A stretch of DNA of 21,469 nt, taken from assembly GCA_003165095.1 (NCBI GenBank), contig PLSH01000169.1:1-21469 (forward strand), written 5' to 3'. The translations under genes were made by a program, and so were the position numbers. The first letter of the stretch is position 1; every line of letters starts with the position of its first letter. A model generated the notes under the pieces. It was given only the letters and a program-made list of their open reading frames with translations. It was not told the origin of the DNA and did no database searches. Positions 14,619-21,469 of the stretch are shown here, in pieces. Source of the DNA: Acidobacteriaceae bacterium (GTDB lineage: Bacteria; Acidobacteriota; Terriglobia; Terriglobales; Acidobacteriaceae).

Positions 14619-14738
14619 GTGCCTGCCGAGCGCAATCAGGGCGCATTAGCCCCCAGCGATCCACTCGATTGGCTCTCTTCTCACGAGGAAACCGTCCGGA
14701 ATGCTCTCCTCGGGTGAACTGACGTGCCGATTTCGCTC

Positions 14739-15149
14739 TTACTCGGATCGACGCGTAAATGTCAGCGACGCCGAGTTGATGCAGTAGCGCAGCCCCGTCG
14801 GCTGCGGTCCATCCGGGAATACATGCCCCAGGTGCCCTCCGCAGCGCGCGCAGGTCACTTCCACACGACGCATTCCGAAAGTCCTGTCCTCATGCTCCTC
14901 AACCGCTTTTGAATCAGCGGGTATTATGAAGCTCGGCCATCCGCAACCGGAGTCGAATTTGGCCCCGCTCAGAAACAGCAGAGTCCCGCACCCCGCGCAG
15001 TGGTAGTTGCCTGTCTCGTGATTCTCTGTCAGCGCACCGGTAAAAGGGCGCTCCGTGCCCTTTTCGCGCAGCACGTGATATTGCTCCGCCGTCAGCTCAG
15101 CCCGCCACTCCGCCTCGCTGCGCGCCACCTTTTCTCCTGCTTCGCTCAA
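14739..15149 (-). CDS. msrB: Peptide-methionine (R)-S-oxide reductase
   Basis: Cytosolic repair enzyme that reduces methionine-R-sulfoxide in proteins, using thioredoxin. The 136 residues carry zinc-binding C51-x-x-C54 (CAGC) and C100-x-x-C103 (CARC). The catalytic cysteine is C123 in [11 protein letters not shown], and C69 in DSGCGWPSF sits where many MsrB proteins have the resolving cysteine. I chose the TTG at 15149 because a perfect AGGAGG (15155-15160) lies 5 nt upstream. A GTG at 15128, 7 codons in, also has AGGAG 5 nt upstream, so the start is not settled. The gene follows ridA by 76 nt on the same strand, so the two are probably cotranscribed. No signal peptide is seen. Confidence 0.96.
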   Translation of the reverse strand: MSEAGEKVARSEAEWRAELTAEQYHVLREKGTERPFTGALTENHETGNYHCAGCGTLLFLSGAKFDSGCGWPSFIIPADSKAVEEHEDRTFGMRRVEVTCARCGGHLGHVFPDGPQPTGLRYCINSASLTFTRRSE

Positions 15150-15225
15150 GGGAACCTCCTGGAAGCCGCGTGGAATCTCCGCCTTGCTCTTATTGGATGC
15201 GCTCAGCCCCGCGGCCGCTCGCTCC

Positions 15226-15615
15226 TCAGACTTCCGCCACCAGGTCGATCTCGATCAGCGCGTCCTTCGGCAGCCGCGTAACCCCAACCGTCGTCCGCGC
15301 TGGCGATGCCGCACCGCCCTTGCCCAGATACATCTCGTAAACCGAGTTCATCTCCAGAAAATCATTGAGGTCTTTCAGATACACCGTGGTCTTCAACACC
15401 CGGTCAAGGCTGCTGCCGCCCGCTTCGAGAATGGCTGTCAGATTCTCAAGCACCCGCGCAGTCTGCTCTTTGATCCCGCCTGCGGTCAGCTGCCCTGTCG
15501 CCGGGTCCAAAGCAATCTGCCCAGCCGTGTAGATCAAGTTGCCCGCGCGAATCGCCTGCGAATACGGGCCTATCGCGGCGGGAGCGCTTCTGGTGTCAAC
15601 CGCTTCTTTGCTCAT
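15226..15615 (-). CDS. ridA: RidA family reactive intermediate (enamine/imine) deaminase
   Basis: Cytosolic trimeric enzyme that hydrolyses reactive 2-aminoacrylate-type intermediates released by PLP enzymes. The 129 residues match the family length. Signature segments are [20 protein letters not shown] (Y18), [14 protein letters not shown] and [20 protein letters not shown], with the carboxylate-binding R107 and the active-site E122. The ATG has no Shine-Dalgarno, and TACAAT (15623-15628) lies 7 nt upstream, again suggesting a very short or absent leader. msrB lies downstream; both guard against reactive or oxidised products. Assignment to RidA proper rather than an Rid1-Rid7 subfamily is likely, given the arginine. 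Confidence 0.95.
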   Translation of the reverse strand: MSKEAVDTRSAPAAIGPYSQAIRAGNLIYTAGQIALDPATGQLTAGGIKEQTARVLENLTAILEAGGSSLDRVLKTTVYLKDLNDFLEMNSVYEMYLGKGGAASPARTTVGVTRLPKDALIEIDLVAEV

Positions 15616-15622
15616 ATGCAGA

Positions 15623-15628
15623 ATTGTA
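15623..15628 (-). promoter_or_regulatory. -10 element of ridA, near-leaderless arrangement
   Basis: TACAAT on the minus strand matches 5 of 6 consensus positions and is followed by TCTGCAT and the ATG at 15615. No clear -35 is seen at 17 nt. Confidence 0.4.
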
Positions 15629-15681
15629 ACTGGAGGTCATTGATTTTAGGAAATACGTGATTCTAAAGATCAAATAGCTTT

Positions 15682-15711
15682 GGCCACAGCATCCCAATGA
15701 ACGCTGTGGCC
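15682..15711. repeat. Perfect 9-bp inverted repeat downstream of the DUF1761 gene
   Basis: GGCCACAGC (15682-15690) and GCTGTGGCC (15703-15711) enclose a 12-nt loop. Flanking TTT and GAAA could extend the stem. There is no proper U-tract on either strand, so it is a stem-loop or operator more than a classic terminator. It lies 116 nt past the DUF1761 stop and 67 nt before ridA. Confidence 0.5.
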
Positions 15712-15789
15712 GAAAAACTCAATCGCAACTCCGCTGCAGCCGCCGAAGTTGGGGTGACGCCGGCAGTCATCTTCTATGAAGTACAGTGA
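15697..15789 (+). CDS. Possible 30-residue ORF
   Basis: ATG to TGA encodes a short peptide beginning MNAVAEKLNRNSAAAAEVG. The ATG lies in the loop of the inverted repeat. No Shine-Dalgarno, promoter or family is recognised, and an open run of 30 codons is not rare in GC-rich DNA. Confidence 0.12.
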   Translation: MNAVAEKLNRNSAAAAEVGVTPAVIFYEVQ

Positions 15790-15826
15790 CGATTCTCAAA
15801 ATGCTCCTGAGTCCCGCCCTGCTGGA

Positions 15827-16237
15827 TTATATGTGCAGGTTGGCCATCACTCCGCCGCCCAACATCATCGCAAGCAGCCAGTACGCTGCATTGATGGCGA
15901 AGAGCTTGGCCGGCCGCTTTTCGAATATGTGCTGCGTGAACAGCGGCGGCGCCATAAATCCAAGCCAGACCAGCGCGCCCGCGTAAACTCCGGCAGGGAA
16001 ATTGGTCACAACGAGCACGTTCTGTCCGATCAGGACCGCCAGAACGAACGCCAGAACGATATTTGCGACAAACGCGGCCACCATTGGAAACCACGCGTTC
16101 GAGGATCTGCCCTCTGGAATCCCGACCAACGCCTTCCACCTTGCCTTGAAGACGAAGCCGTACCAGATCGCGCCCAGCAGCCACTGAATCACGGCAACGA
16201 TCAGTACCGCCAGAGGACTTACATTGAAAATGTGCAT
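15827..16237 (-). CDS. DUF1761 family membrane protein
   Basis: Small inner-membrane protein of 136 residues with about four hydrophobic segments: near 7-29, 50-72, 80-98 and 115-133. QWLLGAIWYGFVFKARWKAL is the typical DUF1761 N-terminal segment, and GALVWLGFMAPPLFTQHIFE the typical centre. The biochemical role of the family is unknown. GGAGG (16246-16250) lies 8 nt before the ATG and fixes the start. It seems to be monocistronic, with a stem-loop 116 nt past its stop and a dyad upstream at 16344-16369. Confidence 0.88.
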   Translation of the reverse strand: MHIFNVSPLAVLIVAVIQWLLGAIWYGFVFKARWKALVGIPEGRSSNAWFPMVAAFVANIVLAFVLAVLIGQNVLVVTNFPAGVYAGALVWLGFMAPPLFTQHIFEKRPAKLFAINAAYWLLAMMLGGGVMANLHI

Positions 16238-16343
16238 TGAGAGAACCTCCGCATTGGTTTGGTATTGTTTTCCGGCTCCGGTGACGGACGATCCGAGAAG
16301 GAATAGAAAATGCGCTTGCCAGTCTTAAAGGAGTCGCGTCAAT

Positions 16344-16369
16344 ACTTTGCGGGAGATGAGACGCAAAGT
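16344..16369. repeat. Perfect 8-bp inverted repeat upstream of the DUF1761 gene
   Basis: ACTTTGCG (16344-16351) and CGCAAAGT (16362-16369) are separated by 10 nt. The right arm overlaps TTGACT (16367-16372, minus strand), a possible -35, but the matching -10 would be poor (CAAAGT). It may be an operator for the gene starting at 16237. Confidence 0.35.
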
Positions 16370-16439
16370 CAAGGTAAATCTCAGCCGGGGTAGTGGGACC
16401 GGCAACAGGCATCGCGCCACAAGCCGGAACAAGCCGCCC

Positions 16440-17339
16440 TCAGCGTCGCTTCAGCGCTTCCAGTTCTTCCAGCGTGCGCGGCCAGTCCGACCCGAGAAGT
16501 CGCGATAAGCTCCTATCCGCAAGCACTTTACCGCCAGTCTGGCAGTGCGCGCAGTAGTTGGTCTCGTTGTCGGCGTATCGAATTCGTTGCACTTTTTGAC
16601 CGCATCGTGGGCAAGGCTGGTTAAAACGTCCGTGCACAGCCATATCCGGACGGAACGCCGTAACTTTCTCTGGAAAACTCCTCACCGCTTCGCCGGCCAG
16701 GCGCTCCATCCAGATCCCCAGCGTCTCCCGCGCTGCCCTGAAAAGACGTTCCCACTCCTCGGCTTTCAACTTCTGGGTCAGCGCAATCGGCGAAAGCTGC
16801 GCCGCGTGCAGAATCTCGTCCGAATACGCATTTCCGATCCCGCTCACAATCCGCGGATCCGTCAGTGCACGCTTGAGCGTCCTGTTTTCCAGCGACAGAG
16901 CCCCGCGGAAACCCTCCATGTCCGTCTCAAAAACCTCCACCCCTCCCGGATCGATCGAGCGCAAACCCTCTTCGCCGCGCAGCACATGCAGCGACGCGCG
17001 CCGCTTCGATCCCGCTTCCGTCAGAACCAGCGCGCCGTTCGAAAAGTCGAACGCCAGCAGCGCCTGCCTGCCGGCCAGCTTTGCGTTCGGAGGCTTCCAG
17101 TGCAGACGCCCCGCAATCATCAGGTGAAGCACCAGCCAAAGTTCATCCTCCACCCTTATGGCAATGCGCTTTCCCACCCGCCGGATCGCCTGCACAGTTC
17201 TGCCCTCGACCGCCGTAACAGGCGGGTCCGCAGTCCGCAGCACAAATACGCTCGCCACGCGGACACGTTCGAGCCGCTGGCCCAGAATGCGAGCCTCCAG
17301 CGCCGAGATGTAAGCCACGATGTCAGGAAGTTCCGGCAT
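16440..17339 (-). CDS. Fpg/Nei (MutM-like) DNA glycosylase/AP lyase, variant zinc finger
   Basis: Predicted base-excision repair enzyme removing oxidised bases. The open frame reaches 17510, but homology starts at MPELPDIVAY, with catalytic P2 and E3, so I used the ATG at 17339 (GGAA 3 nt upstream), giving 299 residues. Other family marks are LVLHLMIAGRLHW, SGIGNAYSDEILHAA (the helix-two-turn-helix region) and a C-terminal zinc finger C243-x-x-C246, C263-x-x-C266. In canonical Fpg the segment before the third cysteine is GR-x-T-x-x-C; here it reads DNETNYC, so the DNA-contacting arginine appears to be Asn. A tail of about 30 residues follows the finger, where canonical Fpg ends within a few residues. 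Which base lesion it prefers cannot be told. It follows panC by 65 nt on the same strand. Confidence 0.88.
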   Translation of the reverse strand: MPELPDIVAYISALEARILGQRLERVRVASVFVLRTADPPVTAVEGRTVQAIRRVGKRIAIRVEDELWLVLHLMIAGRLHWKPPNAKLAGRQALLAFDFSNGALVLTEAGSKRRASLHVLRGEEGLRSIDPGGVEVFETDMEGFRGALSLENRTLKRALTDPRIVSGIGNAYSDEILHAAQLSPIALTQKLKAEEWERLFRAARETLGIWMERLAGEAVRSFPEKVTAFRPDMAVHGRFNQPCPRCGQKVQRIRYADNETNYCAHCQTGGKVLADRSLSRLLGSDWPRTLEELEALKRR

Positions 17340-17404
17340 TGCTTCCAGCTTGATGCAGAGACACGGCGCGACGCAACGCAATTTTCTCCGCGTGCCGCGC
17401 AGGC

Positions 17405-18274
17405 TCAGCTCAGGATTGCATTGTCGATCAGCCGCGTCGAACCAACGTAAGCCGCAACCGCGAACAGGGAACCAGGATCGGCCGAATCGCGCGGCTCCAA
17501 TGTCTCCCAATCGACCACCGCAACGTAGTCCACCTGCACCGCAGGCTCGGAGTTGAACACCTCATGGGCCACCGCAATCAAAGCCTCGGCCCCCCGCTCA
17601 CCGGAGGCCACCAGCGCCTCAACTTTGCCGACAGCCCGGCTCAGCGCAAGCGCCTGTACGCGCTCCGTATGGCTCAGGTAAACATTGCGCGAGCTCAGCG
17701 CCAGGCCGTCAACTTCGCGAACGATGGGACATACCACGATCTCCACACCGAGCCGGAGGTCGCCCGCCATCCGGCGCACCACCGCCGCCTGCGCCGCGTC
17801 CTTCTGGCCGAAGTAGGCTTTGTCGGGCTCGGCTGCAATCAGCAGCTTGGCCACCACGGTCGCTACGCCGCGAAAATGGCCGGGACGCGATGCGCCGTCG
17901 AGCCGCGCACCGAGTCCCTCGACATCAACAAACGTAGCGATGGGGCTGAATGCGCCGCCCGGATAAAGCTCGTTAACCGCCGGCGCAAAAATCGCGCTTG
18001 CGCCTTCAGCCTCGGCCAGCGCGCAGTCGGCCTCGAACGAGCGCGGATAGTGGGCGAAGTCCTCCTGCGGCCCAAACTGCGTGGGGTTCACGAAGATGCT
18101 CACCGTCACCTGTCCACACTCTGCCGCGGCAGCCCGAATCAAGGACGCATGGCCGGCATGCAGCGCGCCCATCGTCGGCACCAGGCCGATTCGCTTGCCG
18201 TCCAAGCCGCTCATTTCACAGCGAAATTCACGCGACCACTGGCGAAGTTCAGCTACCGTTCGGAAAATCTCCAT
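17405..18274 (-). CDS. panC: Pantothenate synthetase (pantoate-beta-alanine ligase)
   Basis: Cytosolic enzyme joining pantoate and beta-alanine with ATP to make pantothenate, the coenzyme A precursor. The 289 residues match the family. Signatures are LVPTMGALHAGH (32-42, with the HxGH nucleotide-binding motif), FVNPTQFGPQEDF, FGQKDAAQ (155-162) and LSSRNVYLS (KMSKS-like region, 193-201). Its ATG shares one base with the panB stop (TGATG), so translation is probably coupled; no strong Shine-Dalgarno of its own is seen. panD is not in the window. Confidence 0.97.
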   Translation of the reverse strand: MEIFRTVAELRQWSREFRCEMSGLDGKRIGLVPTMGALHAGHASLIRAAAAECGQVTVSIFVNPTQFGPQEDFAHYPRSFEADCALAEAEGASAIFAPAVNELYPGGAFSPIATFVDVEGLGARLDGASRPGHFRGVATVVAKLLIAAEPDKAYFGQKDAAQAAVVRRMAGDLRLGVEIVVCPIVREVDGLALSSRNVYLSHTERVQALALSRAVGKVEALVASGERGAEALIAVAHEVFNSEPAVQVDYVAVVDWETLEPRDSADPGSLFAVAAYVGSTRLIDNAILS

Positions 18275-19191
18275 CAGGCGCGCCGCAGAGCCTGTTCTCC
18301 GGCCAGCCGCTCTGCCTCCAGAGTGTTTCTCTCTTGCTCCCCCAGGTGATAGCTCTCCTCATCGCTGGGAAAAGCGCGATGCTCCACGTCTTCGCGATAG
18401 CGTTCCAGCGCTGAGCGGAGCAGCGAGCCCGCGTCAACATAGCGGCGGACGAATTTGGCCGCGGGCGCAAACGTCAGGCCGGCAAAATCGTGAAAGACCA
18501 AAATCTGCCCGTCGCATCCCGGCCCGGCTCCAATTCCGATCGTAGGAATCTGCAATTCGGCGGTGATCAACTCGGCAGCCTCGCGGGGAATGCCTTCAAG
18601 CACAATCGCGCCGGCTCCGGCCTCGGCCAGCGCGTGCGCGTCGGCTGCCAGTTGCCGCACCGTCTCCGCGCTGCGAGCCTGCACGCGGTAGCCGCCCATG
18701 CGGTGCACGCTCTGCGGCGTCAGCCCCAGGTGCCCCACAACTGAAACCTCGGCCTCGGTGAGAGCGCGAACCAGGTCCACGCGCGCGCCTTCAATCTTCA
18801 CCGCCTCAGCGCCGCCTTCCTTCACAAACCGGATTGCGTTGCTGAGCCCTTCCGCAATCGTTCCGTGATAGCTGCCGAACGGCATATCCGCAACCACCAG
18901 TGCCCGCCGCACCGCCCGCCGCACCGCGCGCGTGTGATGCAGCATCTCTTCCACCGTGACTGCCAGCGTGTTTTCGTGGCCCAGCACCACCATCGCCAGA
19001 GAGTCGCCCACCAGCACCACGTCGATGGCCGCCTCATCCACCAGTCGCGCGGTGGCGTAGTCGTAGGCAGTGAGCGCGGTGATGGGCTTGCCCTGGCGCT
19101 TCATCTCCGCCAGTGCGGGCATGGTGACTTTTGTGAGAGGGGTGCCAACGGCCGAGGACCCGGCGCCGGCGGGGAAGTGCGTAACGCTCAT
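18274..19191 (-). CDS. panB: 3-methyl-2-oxobutanoate hydroxymethyltransferase
   Basis: Cytosolic enzyme adding a hydroxymethyl group from methylenetetrahydrofolate to 2-oxoisovalerate, making ketopantoate. The 305-residue protein is longer than the typical 260-280 residues because of an N-terminal stretch of about 20 residues and a C-terminal tail (about 272-305). Key residues are visible: D63 (VLVGDSLA), D102 (VADMPFGSY), K132 (AVKIEG) and the catalytic E199 (VLEGIP). GGAG lies 6 nt before the ATG. It is the first gene of the panB-panC-fpg-like operon, with a -10 at 19243-19248, and is divergent from the DUF4242 gene. Confidence 0.97.
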   Translation of the reverse strand: MSVTHFPAGAGSSAVGTPLTKVTMPALAEMKRQGKPITALTAYDYATARLVDEAAIDVVLVGDSLAMVVLGHENTLAVTVEEMLHHTRAVRRAVRRALVVADMPFGSYHGTIAEGLSNAIRFVKEGGAEAVKIEGARVDLVRALTEAEVSVVGHLGLTPQSVHRMGGYRVQARSAETVRQLAADAHALAEAGAGAIVLEGIPREAAELITAELQIPTIGIGAGPGCDGQILVFHDFAGLTFAPAAKFVRRYVDAGSLLRSALERYREDVEHRAFPSDEESYHLGEQERNTLEAERLAGEQALRRA

Positions 19192-19242
19192 GGTTGTCTC
19201 CAGTGCCGCTCCGCAGACTCAGGATGCAGCCCGAACAAGCCG

Positions 19243-19273
19243 AGTATACGCCTCAAGCCGGGGCCGGATGCAA
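19243..19273 (-). promoter_or_regulatory. Candidate panB operon promoter
   Basis: TATACT (19243-19248) on the minus strand is a strong -10. The best -35 is TTGCAT (19268-19273) at an over-long 19 nt. The start of transcription would be near 19236, about 45 nt before the panB ATG. Confidence 0.45.
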
Positions 19274-19322
19274 TCGCCTCCGTCCCATTTTTTCCTGTTG
19301 CCGTCCGGTCTGCCGGTTGAGA

Positions 19323-19328
19323 TAGAAT
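19323..19328 (+). promoter_or_regulatory. -10 element of the DUF4242 gene
   Basis: TAGAAT matches 5 of 6 consensus positions. TTGCCG (19298-19303) is 19 nt upstream, so the -35 is weak. A short CCGG-TCTG-CCGG repeat lies in the spacer. GAGG (19368-19371), 8 nt before the GTG at 19380, serves as ribosome site. Confidence 0.35.
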
Positions 19329-19379
19329 TCAGCCCAACCGCGCCCTATTGCGCAGATTTCGTAAACCGAGGTCGAAACC

Positions 19380-19652
19380 GTGCCGAAATTCGTGATTGAA
19401 AGGGAGATCCCCGGAGCCGGCAAGCTGACGCCGGAGCAGCTCAAAGCCATTTCGCAAACATCCTGCGGTGTTCTGCGAGAGATGGGCCCGCAGATTCAAT
19501 GGATTCACAGTTACGTCACAGACGAAAAAATCTACTGCGTCTACATCGCCCCTGATGAAGAGACAGTTAGAAAACACGCTCAGACAGGCGGCTTTCCCGC
19601 CAACCGAATCTCGCAGGTTCGCGCAGTCATCGATCCGACGACCTCAGAGTAG
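19380..19652 (+). CDS. DUF4242 (SCO4226-like, nickel-binding-type) small protein
   Basis: A 90-residue cytosolic protein with no signal peptide or membrane segment. MPKFVIEREIPGAGKLTPEQ, QWIHSYVTDEKIYCVYIAPD and ETVRKHAQTGGFPANRI match the DUF4242 family, a ferredoxin-like alpha/beta fold; a Streptomyces member, SCO4226, binds nickel. H43 (in WIHSYV), Y45, C53 and H66 are potential ligands here, but metal binding in this protein is not shown. The GTG start is supported by GAGG 8 nt upstream. The gene is divergent from panB and 70 nt upstream of a deacetylase on the same strand, possibly in one transcript. Confidence 0.85.
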   Translation: MPKFVIEREIPGAGKLTPEQLKAISQTSCGVLREMGPQIQWIHSYVTDEKIYCVYIAPDEETVRKHAQTGGFPANRISQVRAVIDPTTSE

Positions 19653-19722
19653 CCGCAAGCACTTGCCAATCGAGGGTTTGTCTTGCTCTTCCATCGGGTC
19701 GCGCTGCACACTGGAAGGCACG

Positions 19723-20460
19723 ATGCTGACTCCATGGATGACGGGAATCTCTGCCGGTCTCGGCGCGATAGCCGCCGCTGGACTCGGCGTGGGCGGCTTC
19801 GCATACGCCTCGCGCTGGCCCAGCTCGCGCATTTTTGGTACGGCCCTCATCGCGCCCCAGCAGCCGGCCGAGTTCGCGCTCACCTTCGACGACGGTCCCA
19901 ATCCCGCCTGGACGCCGAAATTGCTTGACACCCTCGCCGCCCGTGATGTGCGCGCAACCTTCTTTCTGCTCGGCAGCTTTGCCCAGGCAGAGCCGCAACT
20001 GGTGCGCCGCATCGTCGCCGCCAGACACCTCATCGGCAACCACTCCTGGTCCCATCCCAACCTGGCGCAAATTTCTTCAGGCCAAATCCGTGACCAGCTC
20101 GCGCGCACACAAGATATGCTCGAGCAGATCACCGGTGCGCAGGTAAATTATTTTCGTCCGCCCTTCGGCGCGCGGCGCCCCGCCGTCTTCCGCATCGCGC
20201 GCTCCCTCGGCCTCACCCCGGTGCTGTGGAACGCCATGACCTCCGACTGGAGCCAGCCTTCTTTCACCCGGATCGCGGAACAACTGGCGAGCAAAATCGA
20301 CCGGCTCAACCGCCGCGGTCTCGCCGCCAACATCGTTCTCCACGACGGCAATCACCGCCAGCGAAATGGAAATCGCGAACCCTCCGTGACCGCCGCGGGC
20401 TTGCTCATTGCGAAGTACAAGCCCACCCACCGCTTTGTCACATTGGACGCATGGGCGTGA
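19723..20460 (+). CDS. Polysaccharide deacetylase (NodB-homology, CE4), membrane-anchored or secreted
   Basis: Metal-dependent deacetylase for N- or O-acetylated glycans such as peptidoglycan, chitin oligomers or exopolysaccharide, likely acting outside the cytoplasm. The frame is open from 19468, but the ATG at 19723 with GGAAGG 4 nt upstream begins a hydrophobic segment (GISAGLGAIAAAGLGVGGFA, 8-27) that can anchor or export the protein; this gives 245 residues. NodB motifs follow in order: TFDDGPN (D56, D57), HSWSHPN (H107, H111), RPPFGARRP (145-153), a tryptophan motif around SDW (174-176) and VLHDGN (205-210). All the metal and catalytic residues are in place. Substrate is unknown. It ends 19 bp from the convergent membrane gene. 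Confidence 0.93.
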   Translation: MLTPWMTGISAGLGAIAAAGLGVGGFAYASRWPSSRIFGTALIAPQQPAEFALTFDDGPNPAWTPKLLDTLAARDVRATFFLLGSFAQAEPQLVRRIVAARHLIGNHSWSHPNLAQISSGQIRDQLARTQDMLEQITGAQVNYFRPPFGARRPAVFRIARSLGLTPVLWNAMTSDWSQPSFTRIAEQLASKIDRLNRRGLAANIVLHDGNHRQRNGNREPSVTAAGLLIAKYKPTHRFVTLDAWA

Positions 20461-20479
20461 GACGAGCCTGGGCTCAAAA

Positions 20480-21469
20480 TTAGACGCTGGCCGCCAGCCG
20501 CCTCCGATGCGTATTCATTCCCAGCCGCCACAATTCCCACGCCAGTTGCAGGGCGACAATGATGCAGATCACCGCCGCGGTCCAGTAGATCGACCGGTTG
20601 ATCGATTCCAAGGTTGCGCCATAGCGGGCCTGGTCCACCAACGGGTGCTTCAGCAGCACATAGAAATGATCGCGAGCGTAGAGCACCAGCATCGGCGGAA
20701 TCAGCCCGACGGCCTTCACGGCGATTTCCTGCGCGGTTCGCGCTTCGTGCCATGATCCACGCCACAGGTCCGCAAGACGCCATCCCACCTGCAACACGTT
20801 CAGCGCCACTATCCACCAGAAAACCTGAATCAGCACCGGCCCCAGTTGGAATGGCGAATTGAGCAGGTAGGCCGCGCCCGGTCCCAGCAGCACGTATGGT
20901 TGCCAGGGGATCAGCAACAGCAGCACCAGCCAGAGGAAGCCAAGAGCCACTTCGGCAACCGCACGCCCGTGGCTGCGCGGTCCTTTTCCCGGAGCGGCTC
21001 CCTGGTCCACCGGGGGCAGGGAACTAGGATTCCAGCCGGCAGAGGCAGCAGGGTTAGCCCCCCATCTCTTCGAGGAATGTGCGGCAGTGAATTCAATGAT
21101 CGCGAAGGTCAGCGTCACCCACCCGGCGGTCATCATCAGAACAACAGGCAGCAGAATTACCGCATACCATAGGCCGCTCCACCCCTGGGAACTGGTGGCA
21201 AACTGCACCGCGTGGCCGATCACGAAAGCCACCGTGACCCAGAACCACGCCATTCGCAGCACAAACCAGAAGGTCGGGAAAACGGCCGGCCCAATCAGGT
21301 ACTGCTGCCGCTGATATCCCGCGGCCACCTTCAAGGGCGAGCCCATCTCCCGCAGCCAGTCCTCGGCCTCGCCCCTCGTCAACGGCCGTCCCAGCTCAGC
21401 CTCTTTCTCCTCCAGTTGCGATTCCAGGTTGGCTTTGAGTTCGGCGATGATGTCGTCCTGCCGCTTCCA
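20480..21469 (-). CDS. Multi-pass membrane protein with charged N-terminal prefix (5' end off window)
   Basis: No named function. Reading in from the right edge, the frame gives at least 329 residues and is open at base 21469, so the start lies outside; a TTG at 21382 within the frame is not a credible start because coding similarity continues upstream. The visible N-terminal part (DDIIAELKANLESQLEEKEA, then ELGRPLT and EDWLREMGSP) is a charged helical prefix seen, from memory, on several acidobacterial membrane proteins. About six hydrophobic segments follow, including PTFWFVLRMAWFWVTVAFVI, WYAVILLPVVLMMTAGWVTL, VALGFLWLVLLLLIPW, VLIQVFWWIVALNVL and YWTAAVICIIVALQLAW. A proline/glycine-rich loop separates TM2 and TM3. 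A sensor or transport-accessory role is possible but unsupported. Confidence 0.75.
   Translation of the reverse strand, partial: WKRQDDIIAELKANLESQLEEKEAELGRPLTRGEAEDWLREMGSPLKVAAGYQRQQYLIGPAVFPTFWFVLRMAWFWVTVAFVIGHAVQFATSSQGWSGLWYAVILLPVVLMMTAGWVTLTFAIIEFTAAHSSKRWGANPAASAGWNPSSLPPVDQGAAPGKGPRSHGRAVAEVALGFLWLVLLLLIPWQPYVLLGPGAAYLLNSPFQLGPVLIQVFWWIVALNVLQVGWRLADLWRGSWHEARTAQEIAVKAVGLIPPMLVLYARDHFYVLLKHPLVDQARYGATLESINRSIYWTAAVICIIVALQLAWELWRLGMNTHRRRLAASV

Noticed and set aside
15774..16412. 212-codon minus-strand frame overlapping DUF1761
   Set aside because: The DUF1761 frame has a good ribosome site, membrane helices and family motifs; the longer frame has none of these.
17340..17510. 57-residue upstream extension of the Fpg-like protein
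   Set aside because: Fpg needs a free N-terminal proline (MPEL...); the extension would destroy activity and overlaps the end of panC.
19468..19722. Upstream extension of the deacetylase frame
   Set aside because: It overlaps the DUF4242 gene in another frame. The ribosome site and the hydrophobic N-terminus place the start at 19723.
1..21469. Mobile element, prophage or CRISPR array
   Set aside because: No transposase, integrase, phage genes, regularly spaced repeats or paired terminal inverted repeats were seen.

Overview
The window looks like a chromosomal segment from a GC-rich member of the Acidobacteriota, probably class Terriglobia. The main clue is the Oar-like TonB-dependent receptor with an N-terminal carboxypeptidase-regulatory-like domain and the LPLNGRSY plug motif, a family greatly expanded in that phylum. 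Large periplasmic-sensor proteins ending in GGDEF or SpoIIE-type phosphatase domains, and a right-edge membrane protein with a DDIIAEL...ELGRPLT prefix, fit the same group. This assignment rests on family knowledge, not on a search. I see no insertion sequence, prophage, CRISPR array, rRNA or intact tRNA.

Region 1 (1-9523) resembles a carbohydrate-use locus. It holds the 5' part of an outer-membrane TonB-dependent receptor (minus), a 966-residue beta-propeller sensor diguanylate cyclase (minus), and a secreted GH3 glycosidase with a PA14 insert (plus) divergent from the sensor. The sensor has the Reg_prop/Y_Y_Y ectodomain layout of Bacteroidetes hybrid sugar sensors, but its output is GGDEF. 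The two intergenic regions (450 and 645 bp) carry promoter candidates, dyads and strong hairpins.

Region 2 (9545-14098) holds a small alarmone-hydrolase-like HD protein downstream of dinB (DNA polymerase IV) on the minus strand. Divergent from dinB is thpR (RNA 2',3'-cyclic phosphodiesterase), which converges on a membrane SpoIIE-type phosphatase with a sugar-binding-like N-terminal jelly roll.

Region 3 (14233-16237) holds rpmB (L28) with its promoter and a clear terminator, a likely ridA-msrB pair on the minus strand, and a DUF1761 membrane protein.

Region 4 (16440-21469) holds a panB-panC-fpg-like minus-strand operon, a divergent DUF4242 gene followed by a polysaccharide deacetylase on the plus strand, and a multi-pass membrane protein cut by the right edge.

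Regions 2-4 are mostly housekeeping. The best leads for something new are the sugar-locus/c-di-GMP pairing, the structured leader of the receptor, and three genes (PP2C, thpR, ridA) whose -10 hexamers lie only 6-7 nt before the start codon, suggesting leaderless mRNAs.
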